Source of the DNA: PHAA01 sp040217755 | Lineage (GTDB): Bacteria > Bacillota > Syntrophomonadia > Syntrophomonadales > Syntrophomonadaceae | Assembly (NCBI GenBank): GCA_040217755.1 | Contig: JBEHWJ010000024.1 | Coordinates: 1 to 24,109 of the forward strand | Direction of reading: 5' to 3' | DNA length: 24,109 nucleotides | In this document: positions 1 through 7,527 of the stretch, piece after piece | Position numbering within the stretch: position 1 is the stretch's first letter | Layout of the letters: every line of letters starts with the position of its first letter | Made by a program: the position numbers and the translations under genes | The notes under the pieces: model-generated | Database searches by the model: none | What the model was told of the DNA's origin: nothing | The model's input: the letters and a program-made list of their open reading frames with translations, nothing else

Positions 1-902
1 GCGATGGCTTTTTGGATCACCCCGGCGTCCATCCCGGTCAGCCGGGCCAGGGCCACTGCGGCCAGGACGTTATAGGCGTTATAGAATCCCTGGTAAGGGC
101 TTTCTATGGCCAGGTTATTGACCTCGAAACTTATGCTGGGGGTCAGCCGCAGTCCGGAGGCCTGAAAATCCGGAATCGGGTTGGTATTGCCGCATCCCGG
201 ACATTGGAACACCCCCAGCTGGGCGTAATGGAAACGAGCGTATTCCAGTTCGCGCCCGCAGATCACGCAGTATCGCCCCTCCCGGCTATCCGCCCCCGCC
301 AGCGAGTCATATACGGTATCGGCAAAGCCATAGTACCAGCAGCGTAACCCGGTCTCTGCGGCGAAATCAGACTGCAGCGGGTCGTCACTATTTAAAATCA
401 GTTCGACATCGGTTTGCTTGACCGCATCCTTTATCAACCCGATGGTACGGTCGAGTTCTCCAAATCGGTCCAATTGGTCGCGGAAGAAATTGGTTATCAA
501 CAGGCAGCGCGGTTTCAGCACCTGCAGCAGGAGTGGGACATTGGCTTCATCGGCTTCCAGCAGCGCGTAATCGAAAGGCCGGGTACCCAGCCAATTGGTC
601 TGATTGATGAAGGCCGTGGTTATGCCGGTCATCATATTGGCCCCGGCCTGGTTATGTACGAATGTGTTTCCCTGGGCACGGATGATGGCCGCCACCATAT
701 TGGTGGTGGTAGTTTTACCGTTGGTGCCGGTTATCACCAGGGTGCTGCGTATAATATTGCGGCTCAGAACCTGGAGAAGGGGGGGATAAATGCGGGTCGC
801 CACTTTGCCGGGCAGGTTGCTGCCCTGGTTGCCAGCCAGACGGCTGGCCAGGATGATCGCTTTCCCCACCAGGATAGCCAGGATCTTCAATATGTTTGAC
901 AC
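1..902 (-). CDS. murT: Lipid II isoglutaminyl synthase, Mur-ligase-like subunit MurT (3' end cut by window edge)
   Basis: About 300 codons are visible. MurT, with the glutaminase GatD, amidates the alpha-carboxyl of D-Glu in lipid II stem peptides at the cytoplasmic face of the membrane; it is the Mur-ligase-like ATP-dependent half. Seen in the translation: a Mur-ligase P-loop GTNGKTTT at about residues 59-66, an acidic stretch LLEADEANV, and a four-cysteine zinc ribbon (CVIC then CPGC, about residues 208-234), which is typical of the MurT/DUF1727 branch rather than MurC-F. The start is a GTG at 902 with AAGGA 8-9 bases upstream; no in-frame ATG fits better. It begins 22 bp after the glycosyltransferase stop, so the two are probably co-transcribed. 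The family is usually about 430-460 residues, so roughly a third is missing, including the C-terminal domain. gatD normally follows murT and would lie outside the window. Confidence 0.92.
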   Translation of the reverse strand, partial: MSNILKILAILVGKAIILASRLAGNQGSNLPGKVATRIYPPLLQVLSRNIIRSTLVITGTNGKTTTTNMVAAIIRAQGNTFVHNQAGANMMTGITTAFINQTNWLGTRPFDYALLEADEANVPLLLQVLKPRCLLITNFFRDQLDRFGELDRTIGLIKDAVKQTDVELILNSDDPLQSDFAAETGLRCWYYGFADTVYDSLAGADSREGRYCVICGRELEYARFHYAQLGVFQCPGCGNTNPIPDFQASGLRLTPSISFEVNNLAIESPYQGFYNAYNVLAAVALARLTGMDAGVIQKAI

Positions 903-924
903 GGTATGATTCCTTCATGCTAAA

Positions 925-2118
925 TTAGGATTTGATCCAGGAACTGATTTTTCTTAGATTGCTGGAATGGTGGTGTTCGGCAGCATTCAGATCCTCATAG
1001 ACCTGCAGTAATTTCAAGGCCATGTTGCGGGACGACATCTGTTCCGCCCGGTGCCGGGCATTAGCCTGCAGATGGCGATAATACCGGTCATCCTGGAGAA
1101 TCCGGACTACGGCTGCCGCAAATTCATCGCTGTCCTCACCGGTCAGCAACCCATCCACCCCATCTCTCACCATCTCCCGTACCCCCGAAGCCCGGACCGC
1201 TACCACCGGTAATCCCGCCGCCATGGCTTCGATTACGACCAGGCCCTGGGTCTCGGTCAACGACGAGAATATGAACAGGTCGGCGGAAAAGTAAGCATTG
1301 ACCAGGGAATCGAACGGGAGTTGTCCGGTGAACACGATATCCTGGTCGGACAAATGCAAACCGGCCGCCATACTTTTAAGTTGCTCTTCCAGCGGTCCCC
1401 CGGCTACCAACACCAAAGTCGTCGCGGGTTGCGTCTTTTTGATTTTGGCGAACGATTCGATAAGGAAGGGGAGATTCTTTTCCTGGCTGAGGCGCCCCGC
1501 GTACAACAGTATTTTATGGTGGGGCGGGATGGGATAGTTTTTCCGCAGCCAATAAGCATCACCGCTGTTGAATTTGTCCAGCGGGATTCCGGTCGGGACC
1601 ACACTGATCGGGGTAGTGACCAAAAAACTCCTGATGATGGATTCTATCTCATGGGAAGGGGCGATTATATGATCGCATTCGTTGCAGAAATAGCGGCTAT
1701 ATTTGATAGTCACATCCTTGACCAGTTCCTGGGCCATGGGAACGTAGTGAACGTACTGGTCATAACGGGTATGGTATGTAAATAGCAAGGGGAGCTCGAA
1801 TTTACGCGCATAATGGAGTCCCACCCGCCCCATGGTGAATGGGGAGTGGACGTGAACGATGTCCAGCTGCAGCTTTTTCAGCAGGGACAACATCCCCGGG
1901 TGCACTGGCAGGGCCAGGGTATAGCCGGGGTTGGTCAGGGCCGGGATGGAGAAGTAACGGAAGACGTTGTCTTCTTCTTCATCGTGGTGGGGGTAACTGG
2001 GAGCAAAAATATATATGTCATGGCCCAAACGGGTCAATTCGTCCTTGAAAGTAGAAATCGAAGTCACCACTCCACTGGTATACGGCTTGTAGCTCTCAGT
2101 GAAGATGCCGATTTTCAA
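925..2118 (-). CDS. Family 4 glycosyltransferase (GT-B fold), probable glycolipid synthase
   Basis: A 397-residue retaining GT-B glycosyltransferase. The N-terminal Rossmann half opens with MKIGIFTESYKPYTSGVV, the glycine-rich acceptor-side loop of GT4 enzymes. The C-terminal half carries the sugar-nucleotide site: LLYAGRLSQEKN at about 204-215 and the E-x7-E motif with E289 and E297, followed by AAGLPVVA. No signal peptide or membrane span is seen, as expected of a peripheral cytoplasmic enzyme. The overall pattern resembles diacylglycerol glucosyltransferases and PimA-like enzymes of Firmicutes, but the substrate cannot be read from the sequence. The ATG start has AGGGG 8 bases upstream, and a promoter lies just before it. 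murT follows after 22 bp, which suggests an envelope role. Confidence 0.88.
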   Translation of the reverse strand: MKIGIFTESYKPYTSGVVTSISTFKDELTRLGHDIYIFAPSYPHHDEEEDNVFRYFSIPALTNPGYTLALPVHPGMLSLLKKLQLDIVHVHSPFTMGRVGLHYARKFELPLLFTYHTRYDQYVHYVPMAQELVKDVTIKYSRYFCNECDHIIAPSHEIESIIRSFLVTTPISVVPTGIPLDKFNSGDAYWLRKNYPIPPHHKILLYAGRLSQEKNLPFLIESFAKIKKTQPATTLVLVAGGPLEEQLKSMAAGLHLSDQDIVFTGQLPFDSLVNAYFSADLFIFSSLTETQGLVVIEAMAAGLPVVAVRASGVREMVRDGVDGLLTGEDSDEFAAAVVRILQDDRYYRHLQANARHRAEQMSSRNMALKLLQVYEDLNAAEHHHSSNLRKISSWIKS

Positions 2119-2140
2119 TCTATATCACCCCTCTAAATAG

Positions 2141-2169
2141 ATAATATGACTATTTTGCCATTATTTCAA
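2141..2169 (-). promoter_or_regulatory. Sigma-A-type promoter for the glycosyltransferase-murT operon
   Basis: On the minus strand, TTGAAA (2169-2164) and TATTAT (2146-2141) are separated by exactly 17 bases, and the -10 lies 22 bases upstream of the glycosyltransferase ATG with its Shine-Dalgarno in between. This implies that the pair starts its own transcript rather than depending only on the genes upstream. Confidence 0.6.
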
Positions 2170-2187
2170 TCATCGTCGGGTCCGTCC

Positions 2188-2421
2188 TCAGGACATCATC
2201 TCCGGGCGGTGTTGCTCCAGGACATCGTTAATCCGGTCCAATTCGATATTCAGTACCTGCAGATGGCCGGCCAGGTCGGCCGGGTGAACCATATTGGCCG
2301 GCAGCATGCCGCTCCAATAGAGTGACTGCTGGTAGAGTTCCTCGTTATTCTTTATCAGTTGTTCCAATTCGCTTTTTTTCTTTAGCAGGTCGGCTGGTTG
2401 GTCCAATCCAAAACACCTCAC
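2188..2421 (-). CDS. Small hypothetical protein, 77 aa, coupled to DUF5665 gene
   Basis: I do not recognise this protein. It is short and charged, and after residue 10 it looks mostly alpha-helical (LLKKKSELEQLIKNNEELYQ), with a second helix ending in DRINDVLEQHRPE. There is no signal peptide, cysteine cluster or membrane span. The GTG start at 2421 overlaps the TGA of the DUF5665 gene by four bases, a classic translational-coupling arrangement. An alternative is TTG at 2406, which has AGGTG 7 bases upstream and removes the first five residues. Spo0E-like peptides are similar in size, but the SQxLD-type signature is not present, so I do not assign that family. That the gene is real rests on the overlap, the helical composition and the lack of a better ORF here. 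Confidence 0.6.
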   Translation of the reverse strand: MRCFGLDQPADLLKKKSELEQLIKNNEELYQQSLYWSGMLPANMVHPADLAGHLQVLNIELDRINDVLEQHRPEMMS

Positions 2422-2762
2422 AATTTTCCCTGCGGCAGGTGGAGGACATCGGTGTAAAGCTGGTGCTGGACGATGTTGATGATTTCAGCGATAAAGTCGC
2501 CGATCAAGGGCATATTGATCACCAGCAACTTCTGCAGCAGATATATTACCAGAGCCGCCAAGAGGGTGAAGCCTATCGCCATCCCGAATCCGCGAATCAC
2601 TCCTACCCAGAAGTTGAGCAACAGCAGCCGGCGGGGATTACGGAGCATATCCACGTACTCGGCGATACCCGTCTTTTCCATGGCCACGGACAGGCTATCC
2701 AGTTTAGCCGAGATGTCCTCCAGCAGACCCCGGTCGCTTTTCATTTCTGGCTTGTCACTCAT
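2418..2762 (-). CDS. DUF5665 family membrane protein
   Basis: A 114-residue protein of unknown function. The N-terminal 35 residues are polar and predicted helical. They lead into the MLRNPRRLLLLNFWVGVIRG stretch and a hydrophobic segment (about residues 60-85, GMAIGFTLLAALVIYLLQKL) that should span or enter the membrane. The rest is amphipathic. The pattern of an N-terminal helix, RNPRRLL, then one hydrophobic region matches small Firmicute DUF5665 proteins as I recall them. The ATG has AGGAG 9 bases upstream. It lies 51 bp downstream of the UPF0210 gene and overlaps the start of a 77-aa ORF by four bases. No biochemical role is known to me. Confidence 0.75.
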   Translation of the reverse strand: MSDKPEMKSDRGLLEDISAKLDSLSVAMEKTGIAEYVDMLRNPRRLLLLNFWVGVIRGFGMAIGFTLLAALVIYLLQKLLVINMPLIGDFIAEIINIVQHQLYTDVLHLPQGKL

Positions 2763-2813
2763 TGCAGCCCGCTCCTGATAATATTATTGCTTGGAAGCGG
2801 CAAATAAATACCG

Positions 2814-4208
2814 CTAGTTGTTGAGGGAGTGGATGGGCGCCGGTATCCTGCCCCGCCGTCCGATGAACCCAGCCGGGGAAAACCGGTTGACCTTCATAAC
2901 CGGGGCCCGGCCCAGCAAACCGCCAAACTCAACCCAATCCCCTTCCTGCTTGCCCGGGGCAGGTATTATGCGTACCGCGGTAGTCTTGCGGTTGACCATG
3001 CCGATGGCCGCTTCGTCGGCGATGATGGCGGCTATGATCTCCGCCGGGGTATCGCCGGGGATGGCTATCATGTCCAGGCCGACCGAACATACGCAGGTCA
3101 TGGCCTCGAGTTTTTCCAGGTTCAAGGCGCCCTCCTTGACCGCGTTTATCATGCCCTGGTCTTCACTTACCGGAATAAAGGCCCCCGAAAGACCTCCCAC
3201 ATATGATGAAGCCATGGCGCCGCCCTTCTTGACCGCATCATTCAAAAGGGCCAGGGCGGCCGTCGAACCATGCGCCCCCACCTTCTCCAGTCCCATCGAC
3301 TCCAGGATGTCGGCCACGCTGTCGCCGATAGCCGGAGTGGGCGCCAGGGAGAGGTCGATGATGCCAAACGGGACGTTCAACCGTTGGGAAGCGATACGGG
3401 CCACCATCTCCCCGGTACGGGTTATTTTAAAAGCCGTGTTCTTGATGATATTGGCCAGTTCCCCCAGGTCAGCCCCGGGGTGTTTCCTAACCGCGCCCAG
3501 GACTACCCCGGGACCGCTTATGCCGACGTTTATAACCGTTTCCGGTTCCCCTGCCCCGTGGAAAGCGCCGGCCATAAAGGGATTGTCTTCTACCGCATTA
3601 CAGAAAACCACCAGTTTGGCGCAGCCCAACCCATCCCGGTCGGCGCTCAGCCGAGCAGTTTCCTTTATAATCTCCCCCATGCGGAAGACGGCATCCATAT
3701 TGATGCCGGATTTGGTGGTACCCAGATTTACCGATGAACATACCCTTTCCGTCCCGGACAGGGTCGGGGGGATGGCTTCCAGCAAAGCCAGGTCGCCTTG
3801 CGTGAAACCCTTGTGGACCAAAGCCGAAAATCCGCCGATGAAGTTGACTCCCACCTCCATCGCCGCCCGGTCTAGGCAGCGGCCGAGCGATACCATCTCG
3901 TCCGGCCCGAACCCGTCCCCGACCATGGCGGCAGGGGTTACGGATATGCGTTTATTGATAATAGGTATTCCGTACTCCTTCTCGATATCATCGCCTACTT
4001 TTACCAGCTGACCCGCTCTCCTGGTTATTTTGTCATAGATGCGGCGCCCGGTCCCGGCCGCATCTCCGCTCCGGCAATCCATGATATTTATCCCCATGGT
4101 GATGGTCCTGATATCAAGGTTTTCCGTAGAGAGCATGTGGACAGTCTCCAGGACCTCTTCCTTGCTGATGCTGAAGGGCACGATATACACCTCCCTGATA
4201 GTTTTCAT
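2814..4208 (-). CDS. UPF0210 / DUF711 (PFL-like) family protein
   Basis: A 464-residue soluble protein matching the UPF0210 (DUF711) family, distantly related to the glycyl-radical PFL fold; members are about 450 residues. Recognisable blocks are the N-terminal IREVYIVPFSISKEEVLETV, an AMVGDGFGPDEMVSLGRCLD segment at about 130-150, and glycine-rich blocks such as NVGISGPGVVLGAVRKHP. The glycyl-radical signature RVxGY is not obvious, so radical chemistry should not be assumed. The biochemical function is not established. UPF0210 genes are commonly adjacent to a UPF0237 ACT-domain gene, as here, but a strong terminator sits in the 60-bp gap. The Shine-Dalgarno before the ATG is poor, so expression may depend on readthrough. 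Confidence 0.9.
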   Translation of the reverse strand: MKTIREVYIVPFSISKEEVLETVHMLSTENLDIRTITMGINIMDCRSGDAAGTGRRIYDKITRRAGQLVKVGDDIEKEYGIPIINKRISVTPAAMVGDGFGPDEMVSLGRCLDRAAMEVGVNFIGGFSALVHKGFTQGDLALLEAIPPTLSGTERVCSSVNLGTTKSGINMDAVFRMGEIIKETARLSADRDGLGCAKLVVFCNAVEDNPFMAGAFHGAGEPETVINVGISGPGVVLGAVRKHPGADLGELANIIKNTAFKITRTGEMVARIASQRLNVPFGIIDLSLAPTPAIGDSVADILESMGLEKVGAHGSTAALALLNDAVKKGGAMASSYVGGLSGAFIPVSEDQGMINAVKEGALNLEKLEAMTCVCSVGLDMIAIPGDTPAEIIAAIIADEAAIGMVNRKTTAVRIIPAPGKQEGDWVEFGGLLGRAPVMKVNRFSPAGFIGRRGRIPAPIHSLNN

Positions 4209-4218
4209 CCCGCTTTGG

Positions 4219-4258
4219 AAAAAATCAAAAAAAGAAAGGGGAAAGCCTGGCTCTCCCC
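4219..4258 (-). terminator. Strong intrinsic terminator after ileS-ACT gene
   Basis: Reading the minus strand, GGGGAGAG (4258-4251) pairs with CTTTCCCC (4245-4238) across a five-base loop (8 bp, one G-U pair). It is followed by a T-rich run, TTTCTTTTTTTGATTTTTT, down to 4219. It begins 10 bases after the ACT-protein stop at 4269 and ends 10 bases before the UPF0210 start, so it can end the ileS transcript or modulate UPF0210. Confidence 0.8.
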
Positions 4259-4268
4259 GGTTATGCGT

Positions 4269-4559
4269 CTATATTCGGTGCATGAAGTTGAAGATGTCTT
4301 CGTGTTGTACGGTTATCTGCAACTCCATCTCCCGTCCTTTTTCGTTCAAAATCTCTCTCAGCCGGGCGATGTCCAGGGGACTGCCGGACATATCCGCGAC
4401 CATCACCATCGTGAAGAATCCCTGCAGGATAGTCTGGCTGATGTCCAGGATATTGATGCCGGCTTCGGCCAGGGTAGTGGCTATCGCGGCTATTATCCCC
4501 ACCCGGTCATGCCCCAGTACGGTAATGATGATGCGGTTGCCTTCCTCACTTCTGACCAT
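4269..4559 (-). CDS. UPF0237 ACT-domain protein
   Basis: A 96-residue protein that is essentially one ACT domain. The N-terminal RIIITVLGHDRVGIIAAIAT and AEAGINILDISQTI are the first strand, helix and second strand of the GcvR-like ACT fold, and FFTMVMVAD is the third strand. Members of UPF0237 have about 90 residues, so this is full length. ACT domains bind small ligands, often amino acids, but the ligand here is unknown. The start lies one base after the ileS... gene boundary on the coding side: the stop of ileS is at 4561 and this ATG begins at 4559, so translation is probably coupled. It is followed by a terminator and then UPF0210, its usual partner. Confidence 0.9.
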   Translation of the reverse strand: MVRSEEGNRIIITVLGHDRVGIIAAIATTLAEAGINILDISQTILQGFFTMVMVADMSGSPLDIARLREILNEKGREMELQITVQHEDIFNFMHRI

Positions 4560-4560
4560 C

Positions 4561-7344
4561 TTATCCCTCCAGTGTCTTCACCACCGCCGCACAACGGGTG
4601 CAGAGGGTGGGATGCTTCTCATCCTTCCCTACCGAGAGATCGATTATCCAGCATCTTTCACATTTCTGCCCGCCCGCCGGGAGGACTTTTACCCATGCCC
4701 CGGGTACATTGTCAAGGGCGGCACAATCATCGCCGCGCTCGTTGGCATCAGCCACATCCACCTGGGAGACTATGAACATGTCCTCCAGTCGTTCCCGGTC
4801 GGCTAATAATGGCTGCCATTCCGGTTCCGCATAGATGGTCACTCGGGCCCCCAGCGAATGGCCGATGACTTTCTTGACCCGGGCCTCCTCCAGGGCTTTG
4901 GTAACCACTTCGCGCAGGGTCAATATTTTGTCTATCCTGGCTTCCAGGGCCTCATCCACATATCTGTCGTCGCTCTGCGGCCACTCCAGCATCTGTACGC
5001 TGGCCGGCGCCCCATCTTTCTTGAGGTAGCCCCAGATCTCTTCACTGGTGAAGGCCAGGATAGGCGCCAGGATGGCCACCAGGGTGTTGATCAACTGGTA
5101 CAGTACGGTCTGGGCCGAACGCCGGGCCGGGTTGTCGGCCCGGTTGCAGTACAGTTTATCCTTAAGGATATCGAAATAGATGTTGCTCAGGTCCACGGTA
5201 CAGAAATTGTGGACGGTATGGAACACCACATGGAATTCATAGTCATCGAAGGCCTCCGATACCCGCCGGACCAGTTGGTCCAGTTTCAGCAGGGCCCAGC
5301 GGTCAAGTTCGGTGAGTTGGTCATAGGCCACTGCATCCTTGCCCGGATCGAAGTCATACAGGTTGCCCAGGATGAAGCGGCAGGTGTTCCTGATCTTGCG
5401 ATAAGCCTCGCTGGCTTGTTTGATGATGTTCTTGGATACGCTGATATCATTGCGATAGTCGGCCGATGCCACCCATAGCCTGAGGATATCGGCTCCCAAC
5501 TCTTCTATCATCTCCAGGGGATCGACGACATTGCCGCTAGATTTGGACATCTTGTAGCCCTTCTCGTCGACTATGAACCCGTGAGTCAATACCTGCCGGT
5601 AAGGTGCCACCCCCCTGACCGCTACGGCGGTCGACAGGGAGGAATTGAACCAACCCCGGTGCTGGTCGCTGCCCTCCAGATACATGTCGGCCGGCCATCT
5701 CAATTCCGGGTATGTCTCCAAGACCGCAAAATGACTGGACCCGGAATCGAACCAGACGTCCATGATATCGGTTTCTTTGGTAAATTCCCGGCTGCTGCAA
5801 CCCGGGCAGGTGAAACCATCCGGCAGCAACTCCCCGGCCGGCCTCTCAAACCAGACATCGGAGCCGAAACGGCGGAACAGATCGCTGACATGGTTGATGA
5901 TGGCGGGGTTGATCATGGGTTCGCCGCACTCCGCACAATAGAAGATGGGGATGGGGACCCCCCAGGTGCGCTGCCGGGAGATACACCAGTCGCCGCGGTC
6001 CCGCACCATGTTATAGATACGCTCCCGGCCCCAGGCCGGAATCCAGCGTACATTATCGATGGCCTCCAGGGTCGCCTGGCGGAAACCGTCGATGGAAGCG
6101 AACCACTGGTTAGTGGCCCGGTAGACGATGGGATTCTTGCACCTCCAGCAGTGCGGATACTGATGGGTATAGTCGCCCGCCTTGAGCAACACTCCCAGTT
6201 TATCCATGGCCTCGATAATCTGCTGATTGGCCTTGTGTACGTACAAACCGGCAAATTGGCCGGCCTCCGGCGTGAATACCCCCCGGTCGTCCACCGGCGA
6301 GATTACCTCCAGGTCATATATCTTGCCCACGTAGAAATCGTCCTCGCCATGGCCGGGGGCGGTATGGACGCATCCGGTGCCCGCATCCAGGGTGACGTGC
6401 TCGCCCATGATGACCAGGGAATCCCGGTCGACAAAGGGATGGCGGCAAACCGCCCGATCGACCTGCTGCCCAACGAATTCGGCCATGATTTTATAATCGG
6501 TCCAACCAAGTGCGGCGGCTACATTTTCCAACAGTCCCTTGGCCAGGACGTATTTCCCGCCGTTCACTTCCACCACCACATAAGTGAATTCAGGGTGGAG
6601 GCAAACTGCAGTATTGGCCGGCAGCGTCCAGGGGGTAGTGGTCCAGATGATGATTGAGCTCCCTTCCGGGATTACCCCCCTCCCCTGAGTCACTGGGAAC
6701 TTGACGTAGATGGATGGAGAGACCTTGTCGTGATATTCGATCTCCGCTTCGGCCAAGGCGGTCTCGCAATCGGCACACCAGTAGACCGGTTTCAGGCCTT
6801 TGTAAATGTAGCCCTTGTTGGCCATATCCCCGAATACCTTGATCTGAATGCCTTCAAACTCCGGATTCAGGGTGAGATAAGGATTTTCCCAATCGCCCCG
6901 TACCCCTAACCGCTGAAATTCATGTTTCTGGATGTCCACGTATTTAAGGGCATAATCGCGGCAGAAATGGCGGAATTCGAGGACGTCGGTCTTGTGGCGG
7001 TCGATACCCAGATTCTTGATGGCCTGCTGCTCGATCGGCAGTCCATGGGTATCCCAGCCCGGCACGTACGGGGCATCGAAGCCGACCATGGAACGGTGCT
7101 TGACTATCATGTCTTTCAGCACTTTATTAAGGGTATGGCCCAGGTGGATATCCCCATTGGCATAAGGCGGGCCGTCATGAAGAATGAATTTTTCCCGCCC
7201 CCGGTTCTTTTCCTGGACCAACCGGTATACATCCAAGTCCTGCCAGAACTTGAGTATCTCCGGCTCTCTTTTGGGAAGATTGGCCCGCATGGGAAATTCG
7301 GTCTGCGGCAGGTTAAGAGTGCCATCGTATTTGCCTTTTGCCAT
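4561..7344 (-). CDS. ileS: Isoleucyl-tRNA synthetase
   Basis: Class I aminoacyl-tRNA synthetase that charges tRNA-Ile and edits Val-tRNA-Ile. The 927 residues match the bacterial (ileS1) type. Visible motifs are the HIGH signature as HLGH (residues 67-70, in ANGDIHLGHT), the KMSKS loop at about residue 600 (GYKMSKSSGN), CP1 editing-domain threonine-rich TTTPWTLPANTAV, and a C-terminal zinc finger with CERCW and CTRC. The insert also has extra CxxC pairs (CADC, CWRC, CAEC/CPGC). The ATG has AAGGTGG about 7 bases upstream. The leader has a promoter and a hairpin but no T-box. The ACT gene starts one base after the stop. Classically ileS sits next to divIVA in Firmicutes; here four genes separate them. 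Confidence 0.98.
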   Translation of the reverse strand: MAKGKYDGTLNLPQTEFPMRANLPKREPEILKFWQDLDVYRLVQEKNRGREKFILHDGPPYANGDIHLGHTLNKVLKDMIVKHRSMVGFDAPYVPGWDTHGLPIEQQAIKNLGIDRHKTDVLEFRHFCRDYALKYVDIQKHEFQRLGVRGDWENPYLTLNPEFEGIQIKVFGDMANKGYIYKGLKPVYWCADCETALAEAEIEYHDKVSPSIYVKFPVTQGRGVIPEGSSIIIWTTTPWTLPANTAVCLHPEFTYVVVEVNGGKYVLAKGLLENVAAALGWTDYKIMAEFVGQQVDRAVCRHPFVDRDSLVIMGEHVTLDAGTGCVHTAPGHGEDDFYVGKIYDLEVISPVDDRGVFTPEAGQFAGLYVHKANQQIIEAMDKLGVLLKAGDYTHQYPHCWRCKNPIVYRATNQWFASIDGFRQATLEAIDNVRWIPAWGRERIYNMVRDRGDWCISRQRTWGVPIPIFYCAECGEPMINPAIINHVSDLFRRFGSDVWFERPAGELLPDGFTCPGCSSREFTKETDIMDVWFDSGSSHFAVLETYPELRWPADMYLEGSDQHRGWFNSSLSTAVAVRGVAPYRQVLTHGFIVDEKGYKMSKSSGNVVDPLEMIEELGADILRLWVASADYRNDISVSKNIIKQASEAYRKIRNTCRFILGNLYDFDPGKDAVAYDQLTELDRWALLKLDQLVRRVSEAFDDYEFHVVFHTVHNFCTVDLSNIYFDILKDKLYCNRADNPARRSAQTVLYQLINTLVAILAPILAFTSEEIWGYLKKDGAPASVQMLEWPQSDDRYVDEALEARIDKILTLREVVTKALEEARVKKVIGHSLGARVTIYAEPEWQPLLADRERLEDMFIVSQVDVADANERGDDCAALDNVPGAWVKVLPAGGQKCERCWIIDLSVGKDEKHPTLCTRCAAVVKTLEG

Positions 7345-7390
7345 TTTACTACCACCTTACCAGTTAATTTCTTAATCTTAATTTCTTCAT

Positions 7391-7427
7391 CTAATAAGAC
7401 ACCTCCCGCCCCAGGACGAAAGGTGTC
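7391..7427 (-). promoter_or_regulatory. Hairpin in the ileS 5' leader (attenuator-like)
   Basis: On the minus strand GACACCT (7427-7421) pairs with AGGTGTC (7404-7398), and the inner bases TTCGTC and GGCGGG can extend the stem with G-U pairs to about 13 bp around a CTGG loop. It is followed by TTATTAG, a weak U-tract. It lies between the putative promoter and the ileS start, so it could act as an attenuator. The T-box consensus and a stem I are not present in the 183-bp gap. Confidence 0.5.
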
Positions 7428-7449
7428 ATAGCCGGCTAAAACGTAATAC

Positions 7450-7479
7450 ATTTTAGCATACATATATTATGTAAAACAA
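7450..7479 (-). promoter_or_regulatory. Putative ileS promoter with extended -10
   Basis: On the minus strand, TTGTTT (7479-7474) and TAAAAT (7455-7450) are separated by 18 bases, and TGC precedes the -10, giving a TGn extended -10. It lies in an AT-rich patch between nth and ileS. The predicted transcript would start near 7443 and carry a leader of about 100 bases. Confidence 0.5.
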
Positions 7480-7527
7480 CTGCGGACCAGCCTAAATCCT
7501 GGTAACATCCAAGCAGGCGGCTGACTC

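Noticed and set aside
715..918. 67-aa minus-strand ORF overlapping the murT start
   Set aside because: Out of frame with the clear MurT frame and low in complexity; it uses an upstream ATG that shares the murT Shine-Dalgarno region.
2818..4011. Long plus-strand open frame opposite the UPF0210 gene
   Set aside because: Its translation is a proline/serine-rich antisense shadow of a well-conserved minus-strand protein.
5581..6657. Long plus-strand open frame within ileS
   Set aside because: Antisense of the IleS coding region; its existence follows from codon bias in the GC-rich gene, and it has no recognisable domain.
7345..7527. T-box riboswitch before ileS
   Set aside because: The conserved AGGGTGGNACCGCG box and a stem I are not present, and the gap is too short; only a hairpin was recorded.
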